Origin: Paramesorhizobium salinisoli
GTDB lineage: Bacteria > Pseudomonadota > Alphaproteobacteria > Rhizobiales > Rhizobiaceae
Direction of reading: 5' to 3'
Length of the DNA stretch: 64,000 bases
NCBI RefSeq assembly: GCF_003335045.1
Contig: NZ_QOZG01000003.1
Coordinates: 486,276 to 550,275 of the forward strand
Shown: positions 55,432-62,356 of the stretch, piece by piece
Position numbering within the stretch: the stretch's first letter is position 1
Layout of the letters: the number at the start of each line of letters is the position of its first letter
Program-made: the position numbers and the translations under genes
The notes under the pieces: model-generated
Seen by the model: the letters and a program-made list of their open reading frames with translations, nothing else
What the model was told of the DNA's origin: nothing
Database searches by the model: none

Positions 55432-56415
55432 TCACGTGATGTCGCGTACCGTACCGCCCCGGCGCAGCCGGTGTGCAACCTGCAATTGCCGCGGCATGGC
55501 GCCGTTTTCCGCCATATCGAGCAGCAGCGACGCGGCGGCCGCCCCCATGGTCGCATCCGGCAACTCCACAGTCGTCAGCACCGGCTCGGTCAACCGCCCG
55601 ATAGCGATGCCGTCGAAACCCGCGACCGAGATATGGTCCGGCACGGACAGCCCATGACGCCTGACCGCCGCGATGACGCAAAGCGCCAGAAGATCGTTCG
55701 ACGCGATGATGGCCGAAGGCGCGAAATGCGAAAGGGTTGCCGAGAGATCGAGCGTTTCGAGTTCATCGACGAAAGGAATTTGCACGGCTTCGAGCGCAGC
55801 CACATGCGCTGCCTTCATGGCATCGCGATATCCGTCGTAGCGCAGCCTTGCCCGGTCTGAAGCCTTGAAATAACCGGAGACGAACAGGATGCGTCGGTGG
55901 CCGCAGGCCAGAAGATGTTCGGTGATGTCGCGTCCGGCCTGGCGATTATCAGCACATATTACTGCCGGAGCGCCTGGGGTCGCTGGATTGCCGAGGAGCA
56001 CCCACGGCGGCAGGTCCGCTGACAATACCTTGCTGTTTTGAGCATCGCAGACCGTGAGGATCAGCCCCGTTGGTTGCTGATTGAGAAGGGAAGCGACCGC
56101 ATCCACCTCGCGCGCCGGATCATACTCCGACTGAGCGATCAGAACACCATGGCCGGCAATCAGCATGCGGTTCTGGATACCGTTGAGGGACGCTGCAAAC
56201 ACCGGATTGGTGATGCTCGGAATGAGCACCCCTACGACCGGCCGTCGCCTGGACGAGCCCGACGTTCCCGCCGTTGAACGATATCCCACCTCGGCCGCGG
56301 CGCGGCGGACTTTCCGAACCATCTCGTCGCTGACCGGCCCGGTGCCGTTCAAAACTCGCGATGCCGTTGCGAGCGAACAGCCAGCACGGGAGGCAACCTG
56401 CTGGAGGGTGGTCAT
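55432..56415 (-). CDS. LacI-family regulator, convergent to the UgpABCE-like operon
   Basis: A 327-residue LacI/GalR protein with helix-turn-helix TLQQVASRAGCSLATASRVL and a sugar-binding-type C-terminal domain (VVGVLIPSITNPVF; ISVAGFDGIAIG). Its position suggests control of the adjacent transporter, although CUT1 transporter and regulator are convergent rather than divergent, so the target is not certain. Confidence 0.88.
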   Translation of the reverse strand: MTTLQQVASRAGCSLATASRVLNGTGPVSDEMVRKVRRAAAEVGYRSTAGTSGSSRRRPVVGVLIPSITNPVFAASLNGIQNRMLIAGHGVLIAQSEYDPAREVDAVASLLNQQPTGLILTVCDAQNSKVLSADLPPWVLLGNPATPGAPAVICADNRQAGRDITEHLLACGHRRILFVSGYFKASDRARLRYDGYRDAMKAAHVAALEAVQIPFVDELETLDLSATLSHFAPSAIIASNDLLALCVIAAVRRHGLSVPDHISVAGFDGIAIGRLTEPVLTTVELPDATMGAAAASLLLDMAENGAMPRQLQVAHRLRRGGTVRDIT

Positions 56416-56853
56416 GACAGTATCCGCTATTAAGCCGCCAAAAAGAGCACAGCGAACCCGCTATCTACAATGAACCTGACGCAATGCGCAATGAGCCGGC
56501 CGTAGCGAGCCGCTTCACTCTCCGATGATGCAGAATTTCCTCGCCCCACCCGGATAGCTGATCGGCAGCCACGGTTGGATCATAGGCTCTGCGAGCACCT
56601 GCGGTTTCAGAGGAATGGTGAAACTGCAGTGCCTGTCCGCTCAACCGTTATGTTCCGCCGTACCGCCGATTACCGTGCAATATCTTCTGTTATTTCTCGA
56701 TTTCAGCATGTCAGGCACCCACCGAAGGGCGATCAGGGATTATGGTTCACGCCTCCGGATAATACAACTTCGGCCGACCGGCCGGAACTAAGCTGGGCCG
56801 CCCATATCGAATTATATTATTGCATTATACCGACTGTATGGTATGTATTTGCG
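56416..56853. promoter_or_regulatory. Divergent gap between LacI and TetR genes
   Basis: About 440 bp with no supported gene; the frame upstream of the TetR gene is open by chance. Near the TetR start there is an inverted repeat ATACC (56827-56831) and GGTAT (56840-56844) with 8 bp between, a candidate TetR autoregulatory site. The last 60 bases are AT-rich, as expected of a promoter. Confidence 0.45.
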
Positions 56854-57489
56854 ATGTCGAGACCCACGAAACAATCGCCGGAACGTGGAAACGCACGAAC
56901 CCGGCTCCTCGAAGCAGCGCGCGATATCATCCGCGCCAAGGGCTTCGCAGCGACCACAGTCGATGACCTCTGCAAGGCGGCAGACGTCACCAAGGGGGCA
57001 TTCTTCCACAACTTCGGAAGCAAGGAAGCATTGGGCGTTGCGGTGGCCGAATTCTGGGCCGAGACGACGTCCCGCTTCTTCGAGGCAGCACCATATCACG
57101 CGCAGGCCGATCCGCTGGAGCGCGTTCTTGCTTATATCGCTTTCCGCAAAGCGATTATCGTGGGCGACTTGTCCGAATTCACGTGTCTGGTCGGCACCAT
57201 GGCGCAGGAAATCTATGCAAGCTCGCCGGACATTCGCGATGCCTGTGGCCGCAGCATCTTCGGCCATGCGGCGACACTGGAGGCCGACATCGAGATGGCC
57301 CGGCGCGCGCGGGGAATCACCGGCGACTGGACCGCCGAAAGCCTTGCCCGGCACACGCAAACCATTATCCAGGGCGGGTTCGTCCTGGCGAAAGCGGGCG
57401 ATAATCCGGAACTCGCACGAGAAAGTCTCGACCATCTCGACCGGTACATCCGGCACCTGTTCCACGTCACGAAAGATAACGCAGCATGA
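56854..57489 (+). CDS. TetR-family regulator
   Basis: A 211-residue TetR protein with the DNA-binding region ARDIIRAKGFAATTVDDLCKA then GAFFHNFGSKEAL. The ligand domain is of the AcuR/NemR-like type. It leads a compact cassette with a GFA-like protein and a DUF6958 protein, each overlapping the previous gene. ATG at 56854 is chosen for the start because the family N-terminus begins there; no strong ribosome-binding site is visible. Confidence 0.87.
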   Translation: MSRPTKQSPERGNARTRLLEAARDIIRAKGFAATTVDDLCKAADVTKGAFFHNFGSKEALGVAVAEFWAETTSRFFEAAPYHAQADPLERVLAYIAFRKAIIVGDLSEFTCLVGTMAQEIYASSPDIRDACGRSIFGHAATLEADIEMARRARGITGDWTAESLARHTQTIIQGGFVLAKAGDNPELARESLDHLDRYIRHLFHVTKDNAA

Positions 57490-58019
57490 GCAAGACGCAT
57501 ATCGGGTGCGCATGCGGACAGACACGCCTGGAGCTGCGAGGAGAGCCGTTCCTCGTGTCCGAGTGCCTGTGCACCAGTTGCCGAACGGCTGCCGCTCGGT
57601 TTGCGGCTCTTCCCGGCGCGCAAAATATTCTCACGTCCTACGCCGCGACGCCGTGCGCCGATTACCGCAAAGACCGCGTCCGGGTGCTTTCTGGCGCAGA
57701 GCATCTGAAGGAATTCCGGCTGTCTGCCGATGCCGGCTCGCGCCGCTTTGTTGCAACCTGCTGCAACACGCCCATTTTTCTCGAACTAAAGGGCGCGCAC
57801 TGGCTGAGCATCTATCTGCACCTGTGGCCCGACGACACACGCCCGGCACCGCAATTGAGGACGATGACCGGCGATTTACCCGATGCGTCCAATCTGCCGA
57901 ACGACATCCCGAATCTCAAGACCCACAGCATTTCCTTCTATGCGAAGCTTCTTTGGGCATGGATTGGAATGGGGTTCCGAAATCCTGAAATCAAAGCCGC
58001 GGGGAAGATCGATGTCTGA
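57486..58019 (+). CDS. GFA-like zinc-fold protein (DUF6151 type)
   Basis: A 177-residue protein whose cysteine arrangement (Cys8, Cys10; Cys27, Cys29, Cys32; Cys92, Cys93) resembles the zinc-binding fold of the glutathione-dependent formaldehyde-activating (GFA) family. The C-terminal half (TGDLPDASNLPNDIPN) is outside that core. The activity is unknown; a link to formaldehyde or a thiol adduct is only suggested by the fold. ATGA overlap with the TetR gene. Confidence 0.7.
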   Translation: MSKTHIGCACGQTRLELRGEPFLVSECLCTSCRTAAARFAALPGAQNILTSYAATPCADYRKDRVRVLSGAEHLKEFRLSADAGSRRFVATCCNTPIFLELKGAHWLSIYLHLWPDDTRPAPQLRTMTGDLPDASNLPNDIPNLKTHSISFYAKLLWAWIGMGFRNPEIKAAGKIDV

Positions 58020-58314
58020 CGACAAGATTGAAATCGAGAGCATTACGACGCCCGGACGGACGGAGCGGGTCAATCGCACCAAATACGTGGCGATGCGCCA
58101 TGCGCTTCTGGCCGTGCTGCCCGGCAACGCGCCGGGGCTGACCGTGGCCGATGCGAAAGAAGCGCTGCTCCCCGGTCTTCCGGACGATTTGTTCCCTGGG
58201 GGCAAAACTGCAGGATGGTGGCTGAAAGCGGTGCAACTCGATCTCGAGGCCAAAGGCATGATCAAACGCGCACCGGACAGGCCGGTCCGGCTTTACAAGG
58301 TCGGGCAAAGCTGA
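58012..58314 (+). CDS. DUF6958-family protein
   Basis: A 100-residue protein with the family pattern IEIESITTPGRTERVN, APGLTVADAKEALLP and TAGWWLKAVQLDLEAKG. It looks like a small winged-helix-type domain. GGGGAAGA precedes the ATG, which overlaps the end of the GFA-like gene. Function unknown. Confidence 0.75.
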   Translation: MSDDKIEIESITTPGRTERVNRTKYVAMRHALLAVLPGNAPGLTVADAKEALLPGLPDDLFPGGKTAGWWLKAVQLDLEAKGMIKRAPDRPVRLYKVGQS

Positions 58315-58357
58315 TCGCGGGACCGCAGGGGCCACGACATTCCAGGACGGATCAAGA

Positions 58358-59167
58358 ATGGATTTTCACGATGACGAGTTGAAGACCTTCGAGGCTGAGG
58401 GGGCGGTGCCGCTGCCTGCTGCATCAAGCCAAGGCCATGTCGAACATGACGGTGCCCGCATCTGGTACGCGTCCTATGGCTCCGGCATTCCAGTGATTTT
58501 ACTGCATGGCGGGCTTGGACACAGCGGCAACTGGGGCTGCCAAATCTCCGCACTCGTCGATTCCGGATATCATGTGGTGGTCATCGACAGCCGCGGCCAT
58601 GGCCGCAGCACACGCGATTCACGGCCTTATACCTATGAACTGATGGCAACGGATGTCGTAGCCGTCATGGATAGATTGCATCTCGAAAAAGCATCTTTCG
58701 TGGGCTGGAGCGATGGAGCGTGTATCGCCCTGATCCTTGCTTCCAAGGTCCCCGATCGTGTGACCGGGGTTTTCTTCTTCGGCTGCAACATGGACCCGGG
58801 CGGCACCAAAGAATTTGTGTCCACGCCCGTGGTCAACAGGTGTTTTGCTCGCCACGCCAAAGACTATGCCGAACTCTCGGCGACACCTGATGCGTTTCAG
58901 GCATTTGTTGAGGCTGTCAGTCTGATGATGGGGACTGAACCGAATTACACGGTCACGGACCTGGAGGCAATTCGGGTGCCGGTCACGATCGTGCAAAGCG
59001 AACATGACGAGTTCATCAAGCTGGAGCATGCCCAATATCTTGCTGACAGTATCCCAGGGGCGAACTTCCTCATCCTGCCGGATGTCAGTCATTTTGCCCC
59101 GCTGCAACGGCCGAAGCTGTTCAACAATGCCGTGCTTGGCTTCCTTGAGGACATCAATCAGCATTGA
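58358..59167 (+). CDS. Alpha/beta hydrolase
   Basis: A 269-residue alpha/beta hydrolase with oxyanion region LLHGGLGHSG, nucleophile Ser118 (VGWSDGAC), acid Asp217 (SEHDEF) and His245 (VSHFAP). No signal peptide. The substrate is unknown; it may be a serine hydrolase of the esterase/C-C bond type. It follows the DUF6958 gene by 43 bases and probably ends the TetR-led cassette. Confidence 0.88.
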   Translation: MDFHDDELKTFEAEGAVPLPAASSQGHVEHDGARIWYASYGSGIPVILLHGGLGHSGNWGCQISALVDSGYHVVVIDSRGHGRSTRDSRPYTYELMATDVVAVMDRLHLEKASFVGWSDGACIALILASKVPDRVTGVFFFGCNMDPGGTKEFVSTPVVNRCFARHAKDYAELSATPDAFQAFVEAVSLMMGTEPNYTVTDLEAIRVPVTIVQSEHDEFIKLEHAQYLADSIPGANFLILPDVSHFAPLQRPKLFNNAVLGFLEDINQH

Positions 59168-59183
59168 GTGTACTGGCTGGAGA

Positions 59184-59366
59184 TCAGACCTCGTGCTTCG
59201 GACGGTTCCGGATGAGGGCATATTCTCGCTGGTAGCGCCGCGCCTGCCCTTTTGAGAACGTGACGCTGGAGGCGATCTGACGCATATCTTTTTCTATAAT
59301 CGTCGAAAAGCGGCAGCGCATCTCGCCGCCCTCGCGGGCGAATTGGTGGCGGCCGACGATGTTCAT
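59184..59366 (-). CDS. Possible small basic protein in the accessory region
   Basis: A 60-residue frame with GGGAG seven bases before its ATG. The ATG overlaps the stop of an upstream minus-strand frame (ATGA), which favours a real gene. The sequence is basic with no recognisable domain. Low confidence. Confidence 0.35.
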   Translation of the reverse strand: MNIVGRHQFAREGGEMRCRFSTIIEKDMRQIASSVTFSKGQARRYQREYALIRNRPKHEV

Positions 59367-59655
59367 CTCGTGCTCCCGGAGACCGGCGTCTGTCGCACGT
59401 CATTTTTCGCGGCAGGCCGCGAGGCCGCGGTTTGCTGCGGAGGTCCAGCACCAAACACGGTTGATGCCTGTTGCGTGGCGGATCCTGTCGCCAAGGATGA
59501 AGGAAAGTCGGGATGCGGCTGTGGCGTGAGCGCTTCAGTCGCTGAAGCACTTCGTTGCAGAATTTGCCGGGAGGCGAGACCTGCTTCGCAACCGCGGGCG
59601 CACCGGCAGCCGCAGGCGCGAGCTCCAGCATTGCGAAAAATGATCTGCGCTTCAT
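59363..59655 (-). pseudogene. Remnant of a secreted or phage-type protein
   Basis: An ATG at 59655 with a good AGGAG site opens a signal-like N-terminus (MKRRSFFAMLELAPAAAGAP). After about 40 codons that frame becomes Arg/Pro-rich noise. A neighbouring frame keeps a plausible composition and ends at 59363 with an ATGA overlap to the next small frame. This is consistent with one frameshift in a short gene. Similar leaders are common on phage cargo proteins. Tentative. Confidence 0.3.
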
Positions 59656-59805
59656 GACTGCTCCTGAGCTGCACCCGGAAAGAAGGATGATTTGGGCGCA
59701 AAGGATCAGAAGAATTTCCGCCGTACGACTGCCAAAAAGGACACATCCTCTCTCGGGGTCGTTTACCTCTGGATCGCGACAACGGTCGATAAACAGGTGG
59801 ATAAA
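59656..59805. other. Gap left of the DUF6196 gene
   Basis: Part of a roughly 640-bp stretch (59168-59805) in which only the two tentative minus-strand remnants can be supported. It probably contains the promoter for the DUF6196 gene. Nothing else is seen. Confidence 0.3.
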
Positions 59806-60240
59806 ATGGTGAACATTTCAACTGAGACGCCGGAGCAGACCCAAGCGCGGCTCAGGCGCGTGATTACGCGGTGCGACCTGAAGGTATACGACGGGACATA
59901 CGCTTTTGACGAATTCTCCCACGCGGAGTTTGCACAGCGGGCACGACAAGACGCCCTGGCTCTGGTTCGGGACGACGAGATCTGGAGCCAACTGGTACCA
60001 TGTACCGATGAGGGTGCAGAACTATTCGCGATCTGGCGATTTCATTTCACCGAAGGTGACGATAACAGCGGCTTCGTTGGCTGGCTGGCGAACCATCTCA
60101 AGGAGACATTCGGCACCGGCGTATTTGTCGTATGCGGCCAAAACAGCAGACGCGCCGGCATCTTCGACTATTGGGGTTGCCCGGCTATCTTGGGCGTCAG
60201 TGTGTTGAGCGAAGTTAGAGAACTCGTCCAGGGATCATGA
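59806..60240 (+). CDS. DUF6196-family protein
   Basis: A 144-residue protein matching a conserved family pattern (TPEQTQARLRRVITRC, ALALVRDDEIWSQLVP, FVVCGQNSRRAGIFDYWGC). The biochemical function is unknown. AGGTGG lies seven bases before the ATG. A strong terminator follows. It lies just left of the integrase and could be chromosomal or element cargo. Confidence 0.75.
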   Translation: MVNISTETPEQTQARLRRVITRCDLKVYDGTYAFDEFSHAEFAQRARQDALALVRDDEIWSQLVPCTDEGAELFAIWRFHFTEGDDNSGFVGWLANHLKETFGTGVFVVCGQNSRRAGIFDYWGCPAILGVSVLSEVRELVQGS

Positions 60241-60266
60241 AAAGGAGCCAGAGCGGACCATTCGAG

Positions 60267-60294
60267 AATGGCGCACCCGACATGCGCCATTTTT
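60267..60294 (+). terminator. Rho-independent terminator
   Basis: AATGGCGCA (60267-60275) and TGCGCCATT (60283-60291) form a 9-bp stem with a 7-nt loop, ending in a run of five T. It lies 26 bases after the DUF6196 stop. Confidence 0.85.
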
Positions 60295-60359
60295 ATGTCC
60301 TTATTGACTTTCATGAAAATCTCAAGCATAAAATTTCTTGTTTTAATTCAATGTATTGT

Positions 60360-60385
60360 ATGGATATTATCATAATGGATATTAT
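60360..60385. repeat. Direct repeats upstream of the integrase
   Basis: ATGGATATTAT occurs at 60360-60370 and again at 60375-60385, 15 bp apart, in an AT-rich stretch. A related ATGGATAT lies just past the integrase stop (61673-61680). These could be arm-type integrase binding sites. Confidence 0.5.
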
Positions 60386-60450
60386 GGCGTGTCCGCTATA
60401 GCAACCGATCAGGATTAGGAAAGAAATTAGGAAAAAGGATATGGCGCACC

Positions 60451-61635
60451 ATGGCGCGGAACCTCCTTACCGTTAAGGAAATCGACAACAGCGACAAGGC
60501 CAAACTGCGCGATGGGGATGGCTTGTGGCTCCATCGATCCAAGACTGGGACGCGCTCATGGGTCTTCATCTATGTAAAGAATGGCCGGCGCCGTGAAATG
60601 GGTCTTGGCTCGTACGGCTCAGGAACCGGACAGGTTTCGCTCGCTACGGCCAGGAGGAAAGCCGATGCGATCAGGGAAATCGTCGGCAACGGCGGTGATC
60701 CATTCAAGGAACTGCCGGAGCGCAAGGTCGTCGTCAAGCCGAAGACATTCGGCGAGTTCGCCGATCAGTTCATAGAGGATATGGTGAACGCTGGAAAATG
60801 GCGCTCTGATAAAACTGAAGCGTCGTGGCGAAACGCTATGTCGAACCATGCGAAATCGATCCGCAAGATACCGATCGCCGATATCGGGACGGATGAAGTG
60901 CTCCGCGTCGTGAAGCCGATCTGGGCCGAGAAAAACGAAACAGCGTCGAAATTCCGCGAGCGGATCAAGGTGATCTTAGATGCGGCAAAAACGGAAGGAT
61001 TGCGCGCCGGCGATAATCCGGCCGCGTGGGGTGACCATCTGGCACGAGTGCTGCCGACGCCTGATGTGCTCCGCAAGCGCAATCATGCATCGATGCCGTG
61101 GCAGGACGTGCCGGCCTTTATGATCGAATTGACGAAAGTCCGAGGCATGGGTTCGGCTGCCTTACAATTCGCCATCCTCACCGCCGCAAGATCCGGCGAG
61201 GTTCGCGGCGCGGTATGGAGCGAATTTGACCTAGATGCCGCAACGTGGTCCCTGCCCCCGGACCGGATGAAAATGGGCCGTGCGCATCGCGTACCTCTGA
61301 CCGACGACGCCCTTGCCGTTATAAAGAGGATGGAGAAGCAGCGGCTCTCCTCGCTGGTATTTCCGGGCATGAAGAAAGACACGCCGCTTTCAGATATGAG
61401 CCTCGCGAAAGCTCTGAAATCCGCGGGAGGCGGCGATTTCACCGTCCACGGATTCAGATCTAGCTTCCGCGTCTGGGCGCAGGAGAACGGGCACCCTGAC
61501 GCAGTCGCGGAAGCCTGCCTCGCCCATCAGACTGGAAATGCTGTCGAACGTGCATATGCCAGGTCCGACCTGTTCGATAGGCGCCGCACCCTGTTGCAGG
61601 ATTGGACTACATATTGTAGCTCAGAACATAAGTAG
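60451..61635 (+). CDS. Tyrosine-type site-specific integrase
   Basis: A 394-residue integrase of the prophage/island type. An N-terminal arm-binding domain (DUF4102, about residues 1-90), a SAM-like core-binding domain and the catalytic domain are all present. The tetrad is complete: Arg247 (AARSGE), His333 and Arg336 (VHGFRSS), His359 (LAHQTG) and nucleophile Tyr369. No tRNA gene is adjacent, so the integration target is unclear. It is the first gene of the element that continues beyond the right edge. Confidence 0.95.
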   Translation: MARNLLTVKEIDNSDKAKLRDGDGLWLHRSKTGTRSWVFIYVKNGRRREMGLGSYGSGTGQVSLATARRKADAIREIVGNGGDPFKELPERKVVVKPKTFGEFADQFIEDMVNAGKWRSDKTEASWRNAMSNHAKSIRKIPIADIGTDEVLRVVKPIWAEKNETASKFRERIKVILDAAKTEGLRAGDNPAAWGDHLARVLPTPDVLRKRNHASMPWQDVPAFMIELTKVRGMGSAALQFAILTAARSGEVRGAVWSEFDLDAATWSLPPDRMKMGRAHRVPLTDDALAVIKRMEKQRLSSLVFPGMKKDTPLSDMSLAKALKSAGGGDFTVHGFRSSFRVWAQENGHPDAVAEACLAHQTGNAVERAYARSDLFDRRRTLLQDWTTYCSSEHK

Positions 61636-61910
61636 GTCATAAAATACAAGATATGGTAATTTTATGGTTGCAATGGATATCATTATCGTCTATGGTATGA
61701 TTCTATCTCCTCGACGGGTGGTGCCGTCATTCAATAGTAATCTCACCGGGTCCGCCCGTTGATTTTGAGGCTGCTGCTCTTGCAGCGTGAGACCTCGGCG
61801 CTCCGCGCCAAAACCGGCCCTTAGGGTCAGCGATCAACACCAATCTCATTATTCAATCTGCAACGAGATTTGACGCGCTTGGATTCCGTCCCGCGCGAAG
61901 AGGAGGCTTG
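61636..61910. other. Spacer between integrase and AlpA-like gene
   Basis: About 275 bp. It holds the ATGGATAT repeat at 61673 and small hairpins (for example GGCGC-TCC-GCGCC near 61797). There is no coding sequence. It may include the promoter of the AlpA-primase operon. Confidence 0.35.
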
Positions 61911-62216
61911 ATGATTCCCGACGATACCCAGATTCTAATTTCCATCAACGACGCCGCCAGGCTGACTAGCTTAAGCCGCACAATGATTAACCGGTACCGC
62001 GCAGAGGGCCGATTCCCCAATGCCGTCCCGCTCGGGGACCGGCGTGTGGCGTTCGTGAAAACGGAGGTCGTGAAATGGATTTCAGACAAGATCGCCAACC
62101 GGCAAGCCGCCAACGACAACACAACCTCCACCCCTAAGCAGGACGGCACCGTGGTCGGCCATATCGACGGGCGCACCATGCTCAAGCCGGGGACGTTGGC
62201 GCCGAGCGCCGCCTAG
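61911..62216 (+). CDS. AlpA/excisionase-like DNA-binding protein
   Basis: A 101-residue protein with an N-terminal MerR/AlpA-type helix-turn-helix (ISINDAARLTSLSRTMINRY, then a wing ending FPNAVPLGDRRVAFVK). AlpA proteins act as excisionases or activators of element integrases. AAGAGGAGG lies five bases before the ATG at 61911. It sits between integrase and primase, the usual place for a directionality factor. Confidence 0.82.
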   Translation: MIPDDTQILISINDAARLTSLSRTMINRYRAEGRFPNAVPLGDRRVAFVKTEVVKWISDKIANRQAANDNTTSTPKQDGTVVGHIDGRTMLKPGTLAPSAA

Positions 62217-62356
62217 CCCCCTACCCGCGCCTCGGTGCCAAGAAGAGCCGCGCGTAGCGGACTAAACCCCGGCGAACAACCCCAACCCCATCATCATGAA
62301 TCTAGAAAAGCCTGTTCCGAGGTGCGGAATGGGCATGGCACACACGCGAGGTTTTT

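Noticed and set aside
56575..56853. N-terminal extension of the TetR protein
   Set aside because: The frame is open but the sequence lacks family similarity, and the protein matches TetR length from 56854.
60241..60450. tRNA gene as integrase target
   Set aside because: No cloverleaf or conserved tRNA arms were found on either strand near the integrase.
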